Positions 29,656 through 36,980 of a DNA stretch of 36,980 nucleotides are shown one piece after another. This DNA is from Lachnospiraceae bacterium (GTDB taxonomy: Bacteria; Bacillota; Clostridia; Lachnospirales; Lachnospiraceae). The translations under genes were made by a program, and so were the position numbers. How positions within the stretch are numbered: the first letter of the stretch is position 1; the number at the start of each line of letters is the position of its first letter. The notes beneath the pieces were generated by a model, which was given only the letters and a program-made list of their open reading frames with translations, was not told the DNA's origin and made no database searches. The stretch is from the NCBI GenBank assembly GCA_021770755.1, contig JAETQI010000043.1, forward strand, positions 1-36,980, read 5' to 3'.

Positions 29656-30345
29656 TCAGAGCTTAAACCGATAACCCACACCCCATATCGTCTCGATATA
29701 CTGAGGCTTCGAGGTATCCGTCTCGATCTTTTCGCGGATCTTCTTGATATGCACTGTCACCGTCGCAATGTCCCCGATCGAATCCATATCCCATATCTCC
29801 CGGAAGATCTCTTCCTTCGTAAATACATGGTTGGGATTTTCCGCAAGGAATGTCAGAAGGTCAAACTCCTTCGTCGTAAAGTTCTTTTCCACACCGTCCA
29901 CAAACACGCGCCTTGCAGTCTTGTCGATGCGGATCCCCCGGATCTCCACGATATCATTCTCCTTGGTGTGACTGCCCACCAGCCGGTTGTAACGCGCCAT
30001 ATGCGCTTTCACGCGCGCCACAAGCTCGCTTGGGCTGAACGGCTTGGTCAGATAATCGTCCGCCCCAAGTCCCAGTCCGCGTATCTTGTCGATATCATCC
30101 TTCTTTGCCGACACCATGAGGATCGGCACATCTTTGTCCTCGCGGATGCGCTTGCAGATCTCAAATCCGTCTATGCCCGGAAGCATCAGGTCCAGGATGA
30201 TCAGGTCAAACTCCTCCGCCAGTGCCGTTGCAAGTCCCGTATCACCGCTGTTCTCTATCTTTACCTCAAAATCGTTCAGCTCCAGATAATCCTTCTCAAG
30301 CTCCGCGATTGCCTCCTCGTCCTCTACGATCAATATTCTGCTCAT
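29656..30345 (-). CDS. OmpR/PhoB-family response regulator
   Basis: A 229-aa DNA-binding regulator. The receiver domain (1-120) has the acidic pair in VEDEE, the phospho-acceptor Asp52 (IILDLMLPG), Ser/Thr in MVSAK and Lys in LTKPF. The C-terminal winged helix (130-228) has the recognition helix region VTVHIKKIREKIE and ends YIETIWGVGYRFKL, typical of OmpR/PhoB. The start has AAGGAGGAAAGG upstream. It ends 30 bp after the sensor kinase gene on the same strand in the order kinase, regulator, which is the reverse of the usual order in translation: the kinase is transcribed first. The cognate stimulus is unknown. Confidence 0.94.
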   Translation of the reverse strand: MSRILIVEDEEAIAELEKDYLELNDFEVKIENSGDTGLATALAEEFDLIILDLMLPGIDGFEICKRIREDKDVPILMVSAKKDDIDKIRGLGLGADDYLTKPFSPSELVARVKAHMARYNRLVGSHTKENDIVEIRGIRIDKTARRVFVDGVEKNFTTKEFDLLTFLAENPNHVFTKEEIFREIWDMDSIGDIATVTVHIKKIREKIETDTSKPQYIETIWGVGYRFKL

Positions 30346-30375
30346 ACGCCTATCCTTTCCTCCTTATCAAATTTG

Positions 30376-31524
30376 CTAAATTACCACTTCGTCCGTCTTC
30401 TCCGTGTACTTGCGCAGCACAAAATGCATACAGGTTCCCTCGCCCTCCTTGCTGGTCGCCCACACATAGCCGCCGTGATCCTCGATGATCTTTTTCACGA
30501 TACTCAGCCCGATACCGCTGCCGCCCTGCAGCGAATTTCTGGATGAGTCCGTCCTGTAAAAGCGCTCAAAGATATTTCCGATATCTTTTGACGCGATCCC
30601 CTTTCCGTCATCCTCGATCTCGATCTTTACGGATTCCCCTTCATCCAGCAGCCGGATATCGATCACGCCGTTGTCATGCCCCATGTACTTGACACTGTTG
30701 CTGATGATATTGTTGATGACCTTTTTGAGCTGCTCCGGATCCGCCACCACACATGTACCCGCCGGCACAAGATTCGTGAAATTGAGATGTATGTTCTTCG
30801 ACTCGAGATCCAATCCGACCTCCTCCACACAGTCCGAAAAATAATCCGAAACATTCAGGATATTAAAATGATACGGGATCTTGTTGGAATCAATCCCGGA
30901 GTACGTAGTCAGCTCGTTGATGAGCTTATCCATGTCATTCGCCTTATTGTAGATCGTCTTGATGTATTTGTCCATCTTTTCAGGCGTGTTCGCGACACCG
31001 TCCATGATCCCTTCGACGTAGCCCTTGATCGACGTGATCGGCGTCTTGAGATCGTGGGAAATGTTGCTCACAAGTTCCTTGGATTTCTTCTCATTCTGGG
31101 CTTTCTCCTCCTCACTCTCCTTCAGTTGGAGACGCATCTGCTCATAGTTCTCAAACAGCAGCCCGATCTCATCCCCACGCCCGCCGTTCATATGATAGTC
31201 AAAATCTCCGACTGAAATGTGCTGCATCGCCACACTCAGCTCCTTGAGCGGCCTGTACACATCCCGGTTGAGCCATGCCGTGATGATGCCGCTTGTGAGG
31301 ATCAGGATAAGCATCATCGCGATCACCATATACTGCAGCAGCCGCCTGTTCACGATGGCACCGATCATGATATCCTTTTTGCTCAGCTCGTGCAGCATAT
31401 CAATATTTTCATAATACCCGTATCCCATGAACACCATGACGCCGCACAGCAGCGGTACCAGTATGATCGCCAGAAACAGGATCATCATCTTTGTTTTGAG
31501 TTTGATATGTGCTTTCTTATTCAT
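30376..31524 (-). CDS. HAMP-containing sensor histidine kinase
   Basis: A 382-aa membrane kinase. Two membrane segments (about 14-36 and 65-90) enclose a very short external loop of about 28 residues, so it probably senses within or near the membrane or through a partner. HAMP follows (95-145), then HisKA with the phospho-acceptor in SNISHDLKTPITS, and the HATPase domain with N box NNIISNSVKY, G1 DDGKGI, F box FERFYR and G2 GSGIGLSIVK. The start at 31524 has GGAG at 5-nt spacing; the frame is open 11 codons earlier. It is the first gene of the kinase-regulator pair. The extended -10 promoter at 31700 is probably its own. Confidence 0.93.
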   Translation of the reverse strand: MNKKAHIKLKTKMMILFLAIILVPLLCGVMVFMGYGYYENIDMLHELSKKDIMIGAIVNRRLLQYMVIAMMLILILTSGIITAWLNRDVYRPLKELSVAMQHISVGDFDYHMNGGRGDEIGLLFENYEQMRLQLKESEEEKAQNEKKSKELVSNISHDLKTPITSIKGYVEGIMDGVANTPEKMDKYIKTIYNKANDMDKLINELTTYSGIDSNKIPYHFNILNVSDYFSDCVEEVGLDLESKNIHLNFTNLVPAGTCVVADPEQLKKVINNIISNSVKYMGHDNGVIDIRLLDEGESVKIEIEDDGKGIASKDIGNIFERFYRTDSSRNSLQGGSGIGLSIVKKIIEDHGGYVWATSKEGEGTCMHFVLRKYTEKTDEVVI

Positions 31525-31699
31525 ATAGTCTCCATTCCGTAATCTCCATTCTGACATTTTTCATCCGGATGCCTGTGTGAGATCCCTGTGCAATCGAGCC
31601 GGAAAGAACCATCTTCCCCTACTCGTGCGCCGCACCAGTGACATATTCCTCTGCACAAGTCTGTGCATAAAAAGAACATAACCGGGTCAATATATGATT

Positions 31700-31708
31700 A
31701 GTATAGCA
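31700..31708 (-). promoter_or_regulatory. Extended -10 promoter of the two-component operon
   Basis: TGCTATACT on the minus strand (-10 at 31705-31700). No good -35 is present. The leader to the kinase start would be about 170 nt. The region 31525-31699 holds nothing else that I recognise. Confidence 0.5.
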
Positions 31709-31776
31709 TATCCCGCCTTAAAATATAGTAGTTTGGGTATTTCTTAATTTTTTTTTAATCAGCGCAAAATTATGTA

Positions 31777-31805
31777 TTGACAAATCGCTGGCGTGCAATT
31801 ATAAT
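31777..31805 (+). promoter_or_regulatory. Perfect consensus promoter of the perR operon
   Basis: TTGACA (31777-31782), 17-bp spacer, TATAAT (31800-31805), immediately followed by a PerR/Fur-type operator. The leader to the perR start is about 107 nt. Confidence 0.9.
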
Positions 31806-31807
31806 AA

Positions 31808-31822
31808 CAGTAATCATTACTG
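31808..31822. promoter_or_regulatory. 7-1-7 operator (PerR/Fur type)
   Basis: CAGTAATCATTACTG is a perfect 7-1-7 inverted repeat, the geometry of the PerR/Fur box (TTAGAATNATTCTAA in Bacillus), 2 bp past the -10, so a bound repressor would block initiation. A further TAATGATT (31833-31840) mirrors AATCATTA of the box. Autoregulation by the next gene is the likely meaning. Confidence 0.8.
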
Positions 31823-31918
31823 ATTTGTCGGTTAATGATTGACGATGTGTGATGTATTCCAGAGTGCGCAGTTGCGAGAAACTGATTCAACGCGCTCTGG
31901 CAGAAAGGCAGGGGTCTT

Positions 31919-32326
31919 ATGACGATGAAATACAGCCGCCAGCGGGCAGCGATCCTCTCCTTCCTGCAATCCCGCAGGGATCACCCGACAGCAGAACTCG
32001 TCTATTCCAGTGTGAAGGAATCATTTCCAAATATCAGCCTTGGCACTGTATACCGCAACCTGAATCAACTGGCAGAAGCCGGAATGATCACAAAGCATAG
32101 TTTTGGAACGCTGGGGATTGACCATTTTGATTACAATACCGCCCCGCACTATCATTTTGTGTGTAACTGCTGCAGTGCAGTCATCGATCTGCCTATGGCA
32201 TACAGCGCGATCTCCTCGATCGACGAGGAAGCGTCAAAGGATTTTGACGGACTGATCCGGGAACACAGACTTTATTTCTGCGGCACCTGCAGGAACTGCC
32301 TCGACCGTGAGTCGGGCGAAGACTAA
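31919..32326 (+). CDS. perR: PerR peroxide-sensing repressor (Fur family)
   Basis: A 135-aa metalloregulator. The winged helix (5-75) contains [11 protein letters not shown] and [18 protein letters not shown]. Regulatory-metal ligands line up with Bacillus PerR: His22 (DHPTAELVY), Asp71, His77 and His79 (HYHFVC) and Asp90 (VIDLP), the last being the Asp that distinguishes PerR from Fur. The structural zinc site is C82-x2-C85 and C121-x2-C124. Such repressors release DNA when peroxide oxidises a metal-bound His. It leads an operon with reverse rubrerythrin and rubredoxin, exactly the genes a PerR in an anaerobe controls, and an operator sits on its promoter. AGGGG is close to the ATG. Confidence 0.92.
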   Translation: MTMKYSRQRAAILSFLQSRRDHPTAELVYSSVKESFPNISLGTVYRNLNQLAEAGMITKHSFGTLGIDHFDYNTAPHYHFVCNCCSAVIDLPMAYSAISSIDEEASKDFDGLIREHRLYFCGTCRNCLDRESGED

Positions 32327-32341
32327 ACTGGCTTTATGGGG

Positions 32342-32360
32342 AACAGATCCGTCTGTTTTT
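32342..32360 (+). terminator. Weak terminator/attenuator after perR
   Basis: AACAGA-TCCG-TCTGTT followed by TTT, 15 nt after the perR stop. A second hairpin (CGCGGA/TCCGCG, about 32379-32420) stands before the rubrerythrin ribosome-binding site. The pair may set the ratio of perR to rubrerythrin mRNA or hold a further promoter, which I could not identify. Confidence 0.5.
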
Positions 32361-32450
32361 CATAGTGATAATCAGACTCGCGGATTCTCTTTGTGCCTGA
32401 TATTGCAGGAGATTCCGCGGGACTATTTAATAAAAAAGGAGGACTTTAAA

Positions 32451-32990
32451 ATGAAATTTGTATGTACTGTATGTGGTTATGTTTACGAGGGAGACAGCGC
32501 GCCGGAGAGATGTCCGCAGTGTAATGCACCCGCTGACAAGTTCAAGGCACAGGATGGTGCGATGTCCTGGGCTGCCGAGCATGTAGTAGGTGTTGCACAG
32601 GGCGTCAGCGAGGATATCATGGCGGACTTAAGGGCAAACTTCAACGGCGAGTGCACAGAGGTTGGTATGTATCTTGCCATGGCAAGGGTTGCGCACAGGG
32701 AAGGCTACCCTGAGATCGGTCTTTACTGGGAGAAGGCTGCCTGGGAAGAGGCAGAGCATGCTGCGAAGTTTGCAGAGCTTTTAGGCGAAGTGGTTACAGA
32801 TTCTACCAAGAAGAATCTCCAGATGCGTGTGGAGGCTGAGAACGGCGCTACCGCTGGCAAATTTGACCTCGCTAAGCGCGCTAAGGCTGCAAACCTTGAC
32901 GCGATCCATGATACCGTTCATGAGATGGCACGTGACGAGGCAAGACACGGCAAGGCTTTCGAAGGCCTGTTAAAGAGATACTTTGGCTAA
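32451..32990 (+). CDS. Reverse rubrerythrin (NADH peroxidase component)
   Basis: A 179-aa non-haem iron protein. The rubredoxin domain is N-terminal (C5-x2-C8 and C21-x2-C24: CTVCGY and RCPQCNAP), and the ferritin-like four-helix diiron domain follows (about 40-178) with [21 protein letters not shown] and [12 protein letters not shown] supplying Glu and His ligands. This order is the reverse of classical rubrerythrin and matches clostridial revRbr (rbr3), which reduces hydrogen peroxide and oxygen with electrons from NADH via a rubredoxin and its reductase. AAAGGAGG at 8-nt spacing fixes the start; the open frame runs 48 codons upstream into perR. The next gene supplies a rubredoxin. Confidence 0.95.
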   Translation: MKFVCTVCGYVYEGDSAPERCPQCNAPADKFKAQDGAMSWAAEHVVGVAQGVSEDIMADLRANFNGECTEVGMYLAMARVAHREGYPEIGLYWEKAAWEEAEHAAKFAELLGEVVTDSTKKNLQMRVEAENGATAGKFDLAKRAKAANLDAIHDTVHEMARDEARHGKAFEGLLKRYFG

Positions 32991-33035
32991 ACATTTGTCA
33001 AAAAATACTACAGATCAAAAAAGGAGAGATACGAT

Positions 33036-33209
33036 ATGAGAAAATATTTTTGTAATCCGTGTGGCTATACGTATGACCCTGAGAAGGGCGATCCGGAACA
33101 TGGCATCGCTCCGGGAACCGCTTTTGAAGATCTTCCCGCAGACTGGTGCTGCCCGCTGTGCGGCGTGACCAAGGACATGTTCCAGCCATGCATCGATAAC
33201 TACAATTAA
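33036..33209 (+). CDS. Rubredoxin
   Basis: A 57-aa electron carrier. The iron site is formed by C6-x2-C9 ([11 protein letters not shown]) and a second C-x2-C ([13 protein letters not shown]); the first cysteine of WCC adds one more than usual. Length and the glycine-rich [19 protein letters not shown] loop are typical. AAGGAGAG with about 8-nt spacing precedes the ATG. It is 45 nt behind reverse rubrerythrin in the same direction and is the obvious electron donor for it. A strong terminator follows. Confidence 0.95.
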   Translation: MRKYFCNPCGYTYDPEKGDPEHGIAPGTAFEDLPADWCCPLCGVTKDMFQPCIDNYN

Positions 33210-33220
33210 ATATGATTTAC

Positions 33221-33254
33221 AAAAGGGAATAAACCCGCAGGTTTATTCCCTTTT
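33221..33254. terminator. Bidirectional terminator after rubredoxin
   Basis: A 15-bp perfect stem, AAAAGGGAATAAACC (33221-33235) with GGTTTATTCCCTTTT (33240-33254), loop CGCA. It serves the perR operon and the convergent transglutaminase-like gene. Confidence 0.92.
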
Positions 33255-33270
33255 ATCATACCTTCATCCC

Positions 33271-34899
33271 TTAACTGATCACCGCGCGATGCCGCAGCAA
33301 ATAGCTTCCATCGGTTCTTGGCACTGCTTCCACATACATGCTGCACGCATTTTTGTGTTTCTCGACGAGATAGCGGTCGATATAGCCCTCCTGGCAGTCG
33401 CCTCTGTCATATGCCTTGTAGATGTTATCCCAGAGCTTCTTGTCTGTGACGATCAGGTCGAACGTTATCACCTCATCGTCCTTGTTGACCATCGCACCAA
33501 AGCATTCGTTAAAGTAGTCTCCGATATTGTCGATGTAGTCCGCATCCCCGCCGCCGCGCACCGTTACCACTGTGATCGACTCCGTATTGGTCGCTGTCGT
33601 CTGATCGGTGGTCGTAGTCGTTGTACCCGTCGTCGTGGTCGTATTGTTGGACGGTCTCGTGGTGGTCGTCCCCGTTGAGGGTTTCGTCGTTGTGGCAGGA
33701 GGTGTCACCGAAGGGTTGACCTCCAGTCCGCTGTAACGGTTGCCGTTGCATGGCGGCAGGTAGATGGACAGATCCCGTCTCACATGATCCGAAGCATAAT
33801 CGGCATCCGAGCAGTTGAAGTAATCATAGGTATTTGGATTGGTGTCGTCCCATGTGCTGTCCACATTGTAATACCCGTCATCCAGCCTGACGATGTTCCA
33901 CGCATGGTTTTCGCCGGCAAATCCTGTAACATAATAACACGGAATATCAAGCTGCTGCAAAATGTACTGGAACGCCCTCGCGTAGCCGGCACATACAGTC
34001 CTGCCGTACACGAGCGCACTGTACGCGCTCTGGTTCATCGGCGCGTTGGCGTCGTATTTCACCCGGCTGATCAGCTCGTCATGTACGATCCTTTCCTTAT
34101 CGTAATCGGTGTAATTTTTGTAAGTCTCATCCCGGATCAGCTTTGCCGCCGCCTCGAACTCGGACTTCGACGCATCCAGATCATTTGCCGTCACGTTGAA
34201 TACAAGCGTGATATCGGCGACGCTTCCCTTGGGTGTATACTGATACTTATACGCCGTCTCGACCCAGAACAGCTCCGGATGATCGTTCACCACGGATGTA
34301 AAGGCATTTTTCAGATCATTTGCCGTGATGTCCTCCACCGGTGCAAAATGCTTGTTCTGCGCGTTGGCGTTGGCATAGATCTGACGGTAGACCGCCCTCT
34401 GCGTCTCGTTGATGATATCATAATACGGATAAATGTCTCCGTCAAAATCCAGCTTGCTGCCCGTCTCACCCTTGCCAAGCTCCTTCGCGATCTCATCCGC
34501 TTTGGTCTGCGTGATCTCCGTCCCGGTCGCCTTGACCGGAATGTATCCGCTTAGCCCGGCAACTTTTCCGGGAACCTTGAGCTTGCTCTCCGCACTCTTG
34601 TCGTTGTCCGAATCATCTGCCGCGCGCGTGTTGTTTCCCGGCACAGTGTCGCCTTTGAGTGCCGTCTCTGTCAGCGCCCGGGTATTTTCCGCTGCCGGCA
34701 GCTCGCCAAATGTCACAGCCGCATTCGTCATGAGCACTTCGCCGGCATGGTTTCCGGTGCCCGGTTCCACCGCTTCCACCTTCTGGCTGGCACCGATCTT
34801 TTCCGCCAGTTCCGGATTAAAGTGGCAGATCGCAATAAAAAGAAGTATAAGCGCCAACAAGCCACCAAATCCGTACAGTATCTTCTCCACTATACGCAT
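33271..34899 (-). CDS. Membrane-anchored transglutaminase-like protein
   Basis: A 542-aa exported protein. Residues 5-27 (ILYGFGGLLALILLFIAICHF) form a signal anchor. An unstructured region with charged and Asn-rich stretches follows (30-130), then a transglutaminase/cysteine-peptidase core with the catalytic triad Cys in GRTVCAGYARAF (about 303), His in ENHAWNIV (about 331) and Asp in VDSTWDD (about 346). A Thr-rich mucin-like linker (about 400-435) leads to a C-terminal domain of unknown type. The core is of the kind used in surface protein processing or cross-linking, or in peptidoglycan peptide cleavage. AGGAGG at 8-nt spacing supports the start. Monocistronic, with a perfect consensus promoter; substrate unknown. 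Confidence 0.88.
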   Translation of the reverse strand: MRIVEKILYGFGGLLALILLFIAICHFNPELAEKIGASQKVEAVEPGTGNHAGEVLMTNAAVTFGELPAAENTRALTETALKGDTVPGNNTRAADDSDNDKSAESKLKVPGKVAGLSGYIPVKATGTEITQTKADEIAKELGKGETGSKLDFDGDIYPYYDIINETQRAVYRQIYANANAQNKHFAPVEDITANDLKNAFTSVVNDHPELFWVETAYKYQYTPKGSVADITLVFNVTANDLDASKSEFEAAAKLIRDETYKNYTDYDKERIVHDELISRVKYDANAPMNQSAYSALVYGRTVCAGYARAFQYILQQLDIPCYYVTGFAGENHAWNIVRLDDGYYNVDSTWDDTNPNTYDYFNCSDADYASDHVRRDLSIYLPPCNGNRYSGLEVNPSVTPPATTTKPSTGTTTTRPSNNTTTTTGTTTTTTDQTTATNTESITVVTVRGGGDADYIDNIGDYFNECFGAMVNKDDEVITFDLIVTDKKLWDNIYKAYDRGDCQEGYIDRYLVEKHKNACSMYVEAVPRTDGSYLLRHRAVIS

Positions 34900-35028
34900 A
34901 TCAGTTTCCTCCTAAATCGATCCTTATACTCCCCCATGAGCCTCATCCTCCATAATGAATCCGCCGCCAATCAATCTATGACGGTTCCTTAACTTCCCTG
35001 TTAACAGTCCCTTATTATATATGCTTTC

Positions 35029-35057
35029 ATTATAAAACGTTGCCATATATTTGTCAA
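35029..35057 (-). promoter_or_regulatory. Perfect consensus promoter of the transglutaminase-like gene
   Basis: TTGACA (35057-35052), 17-bp spacer, TATAAT (35034-35029) on the minus strand, leader about 125 nt. Confidence 0.88.
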
Positions 35058-35077
35058 TTTGTATTATGAAATACAAA

Positions 35078-35101
35078 AACCGGAATCATATGATTCCGGT
35101 T
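35078..35101 (-). terminator. Terminator of the DUF5722 gene
   Basis: A perfect 24-bp palindrome whose arms are AACCGGAATCAT and ATGATTCCGGTT. On the minus strand the 3' arm is followed by TTTTTGTATTT. It lies 59 bp past the DUF5722 stop and immediately upstream of the next promoter. Confidence 0.85.
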
Positions 35102-35159
35102 CTCATTTATGCACACGGGTGCCCTCTTCCCTTCTCGATTGCATTACATATGCATCATA

Positions 35160-36767
35160 TTACGGATTGACGCCAAGTGACTGCCAGCTCGATGCGCCGA
35201 TCACTGGAAGTAACTGCTGTGTATACGACGCTGACTGTGGTGTGTCGATGTACTTGTACACGTTGTAGATCATCTTCGGAGCGGCCGCCAGACCGTTTGC
35301 GTCACAGTTGAACAGTCCGCAGGCGATCTTGTCTGCATTTAACTCATACAGATTGTCCACTGCCCTGTGTACGATAAAGCCCTTGATCAGCGGATTTCTC
35401 TCGGCAAGCTTGTAAGCATACGCAAAGGATGCCGCCTGTGTCGCCTCGTCAGAGGTCATGGAGTTGAACAGGATCTCCGAGATGATGATGTATCTCACCT
35501 GACCGTTCGGCGCAAGAAATGCCGGCTGGCTCATGTATGTTGTAAACACATCCATATTCTGGGGATTGATCATCTTCGTGTTCGCGTTCTGGCTGATCAG
35601 GTTCAGTCTCTTGTAGTTTGCGGGCATATCCCAGAATCTCGCCGCTGTCAGCGGTACGGGATGGGGATGCCATGCTACACCCCAGTCGATATTTCCATGG
35701 GAAACGACATCCGTGTTGAAGGCATCGATGAACTTTTTCGCGCCATACTGATTTGCCGTGCCGTCCTCCCAGTTCCATCTCTGGTCGATACAGGTGAGTA
35801 CTCTTGCGTTTGCATTCTCACTCTTGATGGCATTGTAGCACAGACGGAATGCTTTCTCATACTCCAGTGCAAAGTTTGATGCATTGTAATTTCCGGCAAA
35901 ATACCACGGGTTGTTGTTGTTGACCTCGTTGCCGATGATCCAGTTTGTGATCAGACCTGTCGCCGGATTGCTGTAACGCACTGTGAGGAAAGACATCAGC
36001 GCCGCGATGGACTCTGCGCCCTGCTGCTCGTCCGTGTTAAACGCATAATGCCTGTAGCCGCCGACACGGCCTGTCGGTTTCACTGTGAGGGCTGTCGCTG
36101 CGTTGTAGTAGTTTACGATGTTCATGGTAACCTCTACCCTTTGTGAGGCAAAGATGTTCATGATCATGTCATACTCCCCAACGATACCCTGATTGAAGCT
36201 GTATGTCTTGCCATTATAGTTGTACGGAATCCCTGGACCCGGTGTAAAAAATCTGTCGATCGCCAGCTCGTAGCTTGCATGCTGAACGCCCAGATCTGCC
36301 ATGGCGATCATCGCTACATTGTCAGCCGTGAGGCCCTTGATCGATGTCGGAACCGGATTGACTGCGTTGTGTGTGGCAAGCGCCTCGGGATTGGTGATAT
36401 AAAACTGCTGGCTTACCGGCACGAACGCGCCGCCCTGCACTGCTGCCACTACAAACTTCGAGTAAAGCTTGGAATTGGCAGTTCCCTGATCAAGCGAAGT
36501 CACAAAAGTCACTGTCGCAGCGTTCGGTGCCACTGCACAGAAATCAGATCTTCCGGTGATGGAATTCTGATAAGGCTTCATCTCAAACAGATAAAGGTTG
36601 CCGTCCTCGCTCGGCACACCGCTTGCCGCTGCAACTACGGTGATCTGGTTGCCGCCGGTGATGGTGCACTGACCGATGGTTGCTGTTCCTGCAGCCGCTG
36701 CGGTCATAGACATAAGGCATACAAATACCATGCACAGCGCTGCCCAGAGAGTCAATTTTTTCTTCAT
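35160..36767 (-). CDS. Secreted DUF5722 protein, putative glycoside hydrolase
   Basis: A 535-aa exported protein. The signal peptide (MKKKLTLWAALCMVFVCLMS, then MTAAAAG) has a plausible cleavage site after ASA-like AAAA. The first 110 residues form a beta-rich domain; the rest (about 135-520) looks like a TIM barrel of the clan GH-A kind, with Glu in ITNWIIGNEVNN (about 280, acid/base position) and Glu in IIISEILFNS (about 430, nucleophile position). This matches DUF5722, a family of putative glycosidases; the substrate is unknown. No dockerin, carbohydrate-binding or LPXTG motif is visible, so it may be fully secreted. AGGAGG precedes the ATG. Monocistronic, with its own promoter and terminator. 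Confidence 0.85.
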   Translation of the reverse strand: MKKKLTLWAALCMVFVCLMSMTAAAAGTATIGQCTITGGNQITVVAAASGVPSEDGNLYLFEMKPYQNSITGRSDFCAVAPNAATVTFVTSLDQGTANSKLYSKFVVAAVQGGAFVPVSQQFYITNPEALATHNAVNPVPTSIKGLTADNVAMIAMADLGVQHASYELAIDRFFTPGPGIPYNYNGKTYSFNQGIVGEYDMIMNIFASQRVEVTMNIVNYYNAATALTVKPTGRVGGYRHYAFNTDEQQGAESIAALMSFLTVRYSNPATGLITNWIIGNEVNNNNPWYFAGNYNASNFALEYEKAFRLCYNAIKSENANARVLTCIDQRWNWEDGTANQYGAKKFIDAFNTDVVSHGNIDWGVAWHPHPVPLTAARFWDMPANYKRLNLISQNANTKMINPQNMDVFTTYMSQPAFLAPNGQVRYIIISEILFNSMTSDEATQAASFAYAYKLAERNPLIKGFIVHRAVDNLYELNADKIACGLFNCDANGLAAAPKMIYNVYKYIDTPQSASYTQQLLPVIGASSWQSLGVNP

Positions 36768-36820
36768 TTCATACCTCCTCGTAAGAAATAAAATTGAAAT
36801 GTTGGTTGATAGCTATAAAG

Positions 36821-36849
36821 AGTATAGCATTTTAGCCGTCTTTTTACAA
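36821..36849 (-). promoter_or_regulatory. Promoter of the DUF5722 gene
   Basis: TTGTAA (36849-36844), 17-bp spacer ending in an extended TGC, TATACT (36826-36821) on the minus strand; leader about 48 nt. The remaining 36850-36980 contains no gene that I can identify. Confidence 0.7.
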
Positions 36850-36980
36850 GTCCTATTCCTTACTGCGATAGTGTAACTTTACTTGGGGGATGCAGTGGAT
36901 AGTCTCCCTTATTCTGTCAGCATAAGCTTGCAATCGTATTATAGAAGTTCAACCGCCCTGAAATCTGGCTGCTTATATGC

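Overview
The window looks like a chromosomal segment from a motile anaerobic Clostridia, most probably Lachnospiraceae. The evidence is gene content and control style: a large hypervariable flagellin with csrA next to it, a PerR/reverse-rubrerythrin/rubredoxin oxygen-defence operon, an archaeal-type ProRS, a cre box at ackA, and textbook TTGACA-17-TATAAT promoters. Base composition is moderately GC-rich and even from about 4.8 kb onward. The first 4.4 kb are visibly more AT-rich, as is the ATPase gene near 22 kb.

Region 1 (1-4420) is the right end of an integrated, apparently degraded mobile element: an S24-type repressor, an HsdR-N-like nuclease, a Uma2 nuclease and a tyrosine integrase. It abuts the 3' end of tRNA-Gly(GCC), a typical integration target. 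Region 2 (4421-5783) holds a tRNA-Phe/Gly/Gly cluster and a DHH phosphoesterase.

Region 3 (5784-9624) is the most interesting part. Flagellin and csrA form a leftward operon. Right upstream of csrA lies a 0.95-kb segment bounded by two near-palindromic sites in inverted orientation (27 of 28 bases match when one is reverse-complemented; only 25 of 28 in direct orientation). Between them are a 199-aa FimB/RecV-sized tyrosine recombinase and, just inside the right site, a near-perfect sigma-28 (SigD/FliA) flagellar promoter that at present points AWAY from flagellin. Inversion would place it about 97 nt upstream of the csrA start, reading into csrA-flagellin. I read this as a flagellar phase-variation switch that carries its own recombinase, drawn here in the OFF state. 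A second layer is visible: the flagellin leader has a GGA-in-loop hairpin and a Shine-Dalgarno-sequestering hairpin, as expected for CsrA control.

Region 4 (9625-18115): an AraC-type regulator, a very large SWIM/SNF2 helicase, xylulokinase and an unrecognised 294-aa protein. Region 5 (18206-22900): ackA with a promoter and cre box, proS, and an OLD/PARIS-like pair of AAA ATPase and TOPRIM protein in which the TOPRIM frame lacks a normal start codon. Region 6 (23239-26268): a DeoR/MFS/sugar-isomerase operon with direct-repeat operators. Region 7 (26676-31524): a small secreted or membrane protein, a polysaccharide deacetylase, a MecA-like adaptor, a small unknown protein, an RluA-family pseudouridine synthase and an OmpR-type two-component system. 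Region 8 (31777-33209): the peroxide/oxygen operon perR, reverse rubrerythrin, rubredoxin, with a 7-1-7 operator on the promoter. Region 9 (33271-36767): two exported proteins, a membrane-anchored transglutaminase-like protein and a DUF5722-type putative glycosidase.
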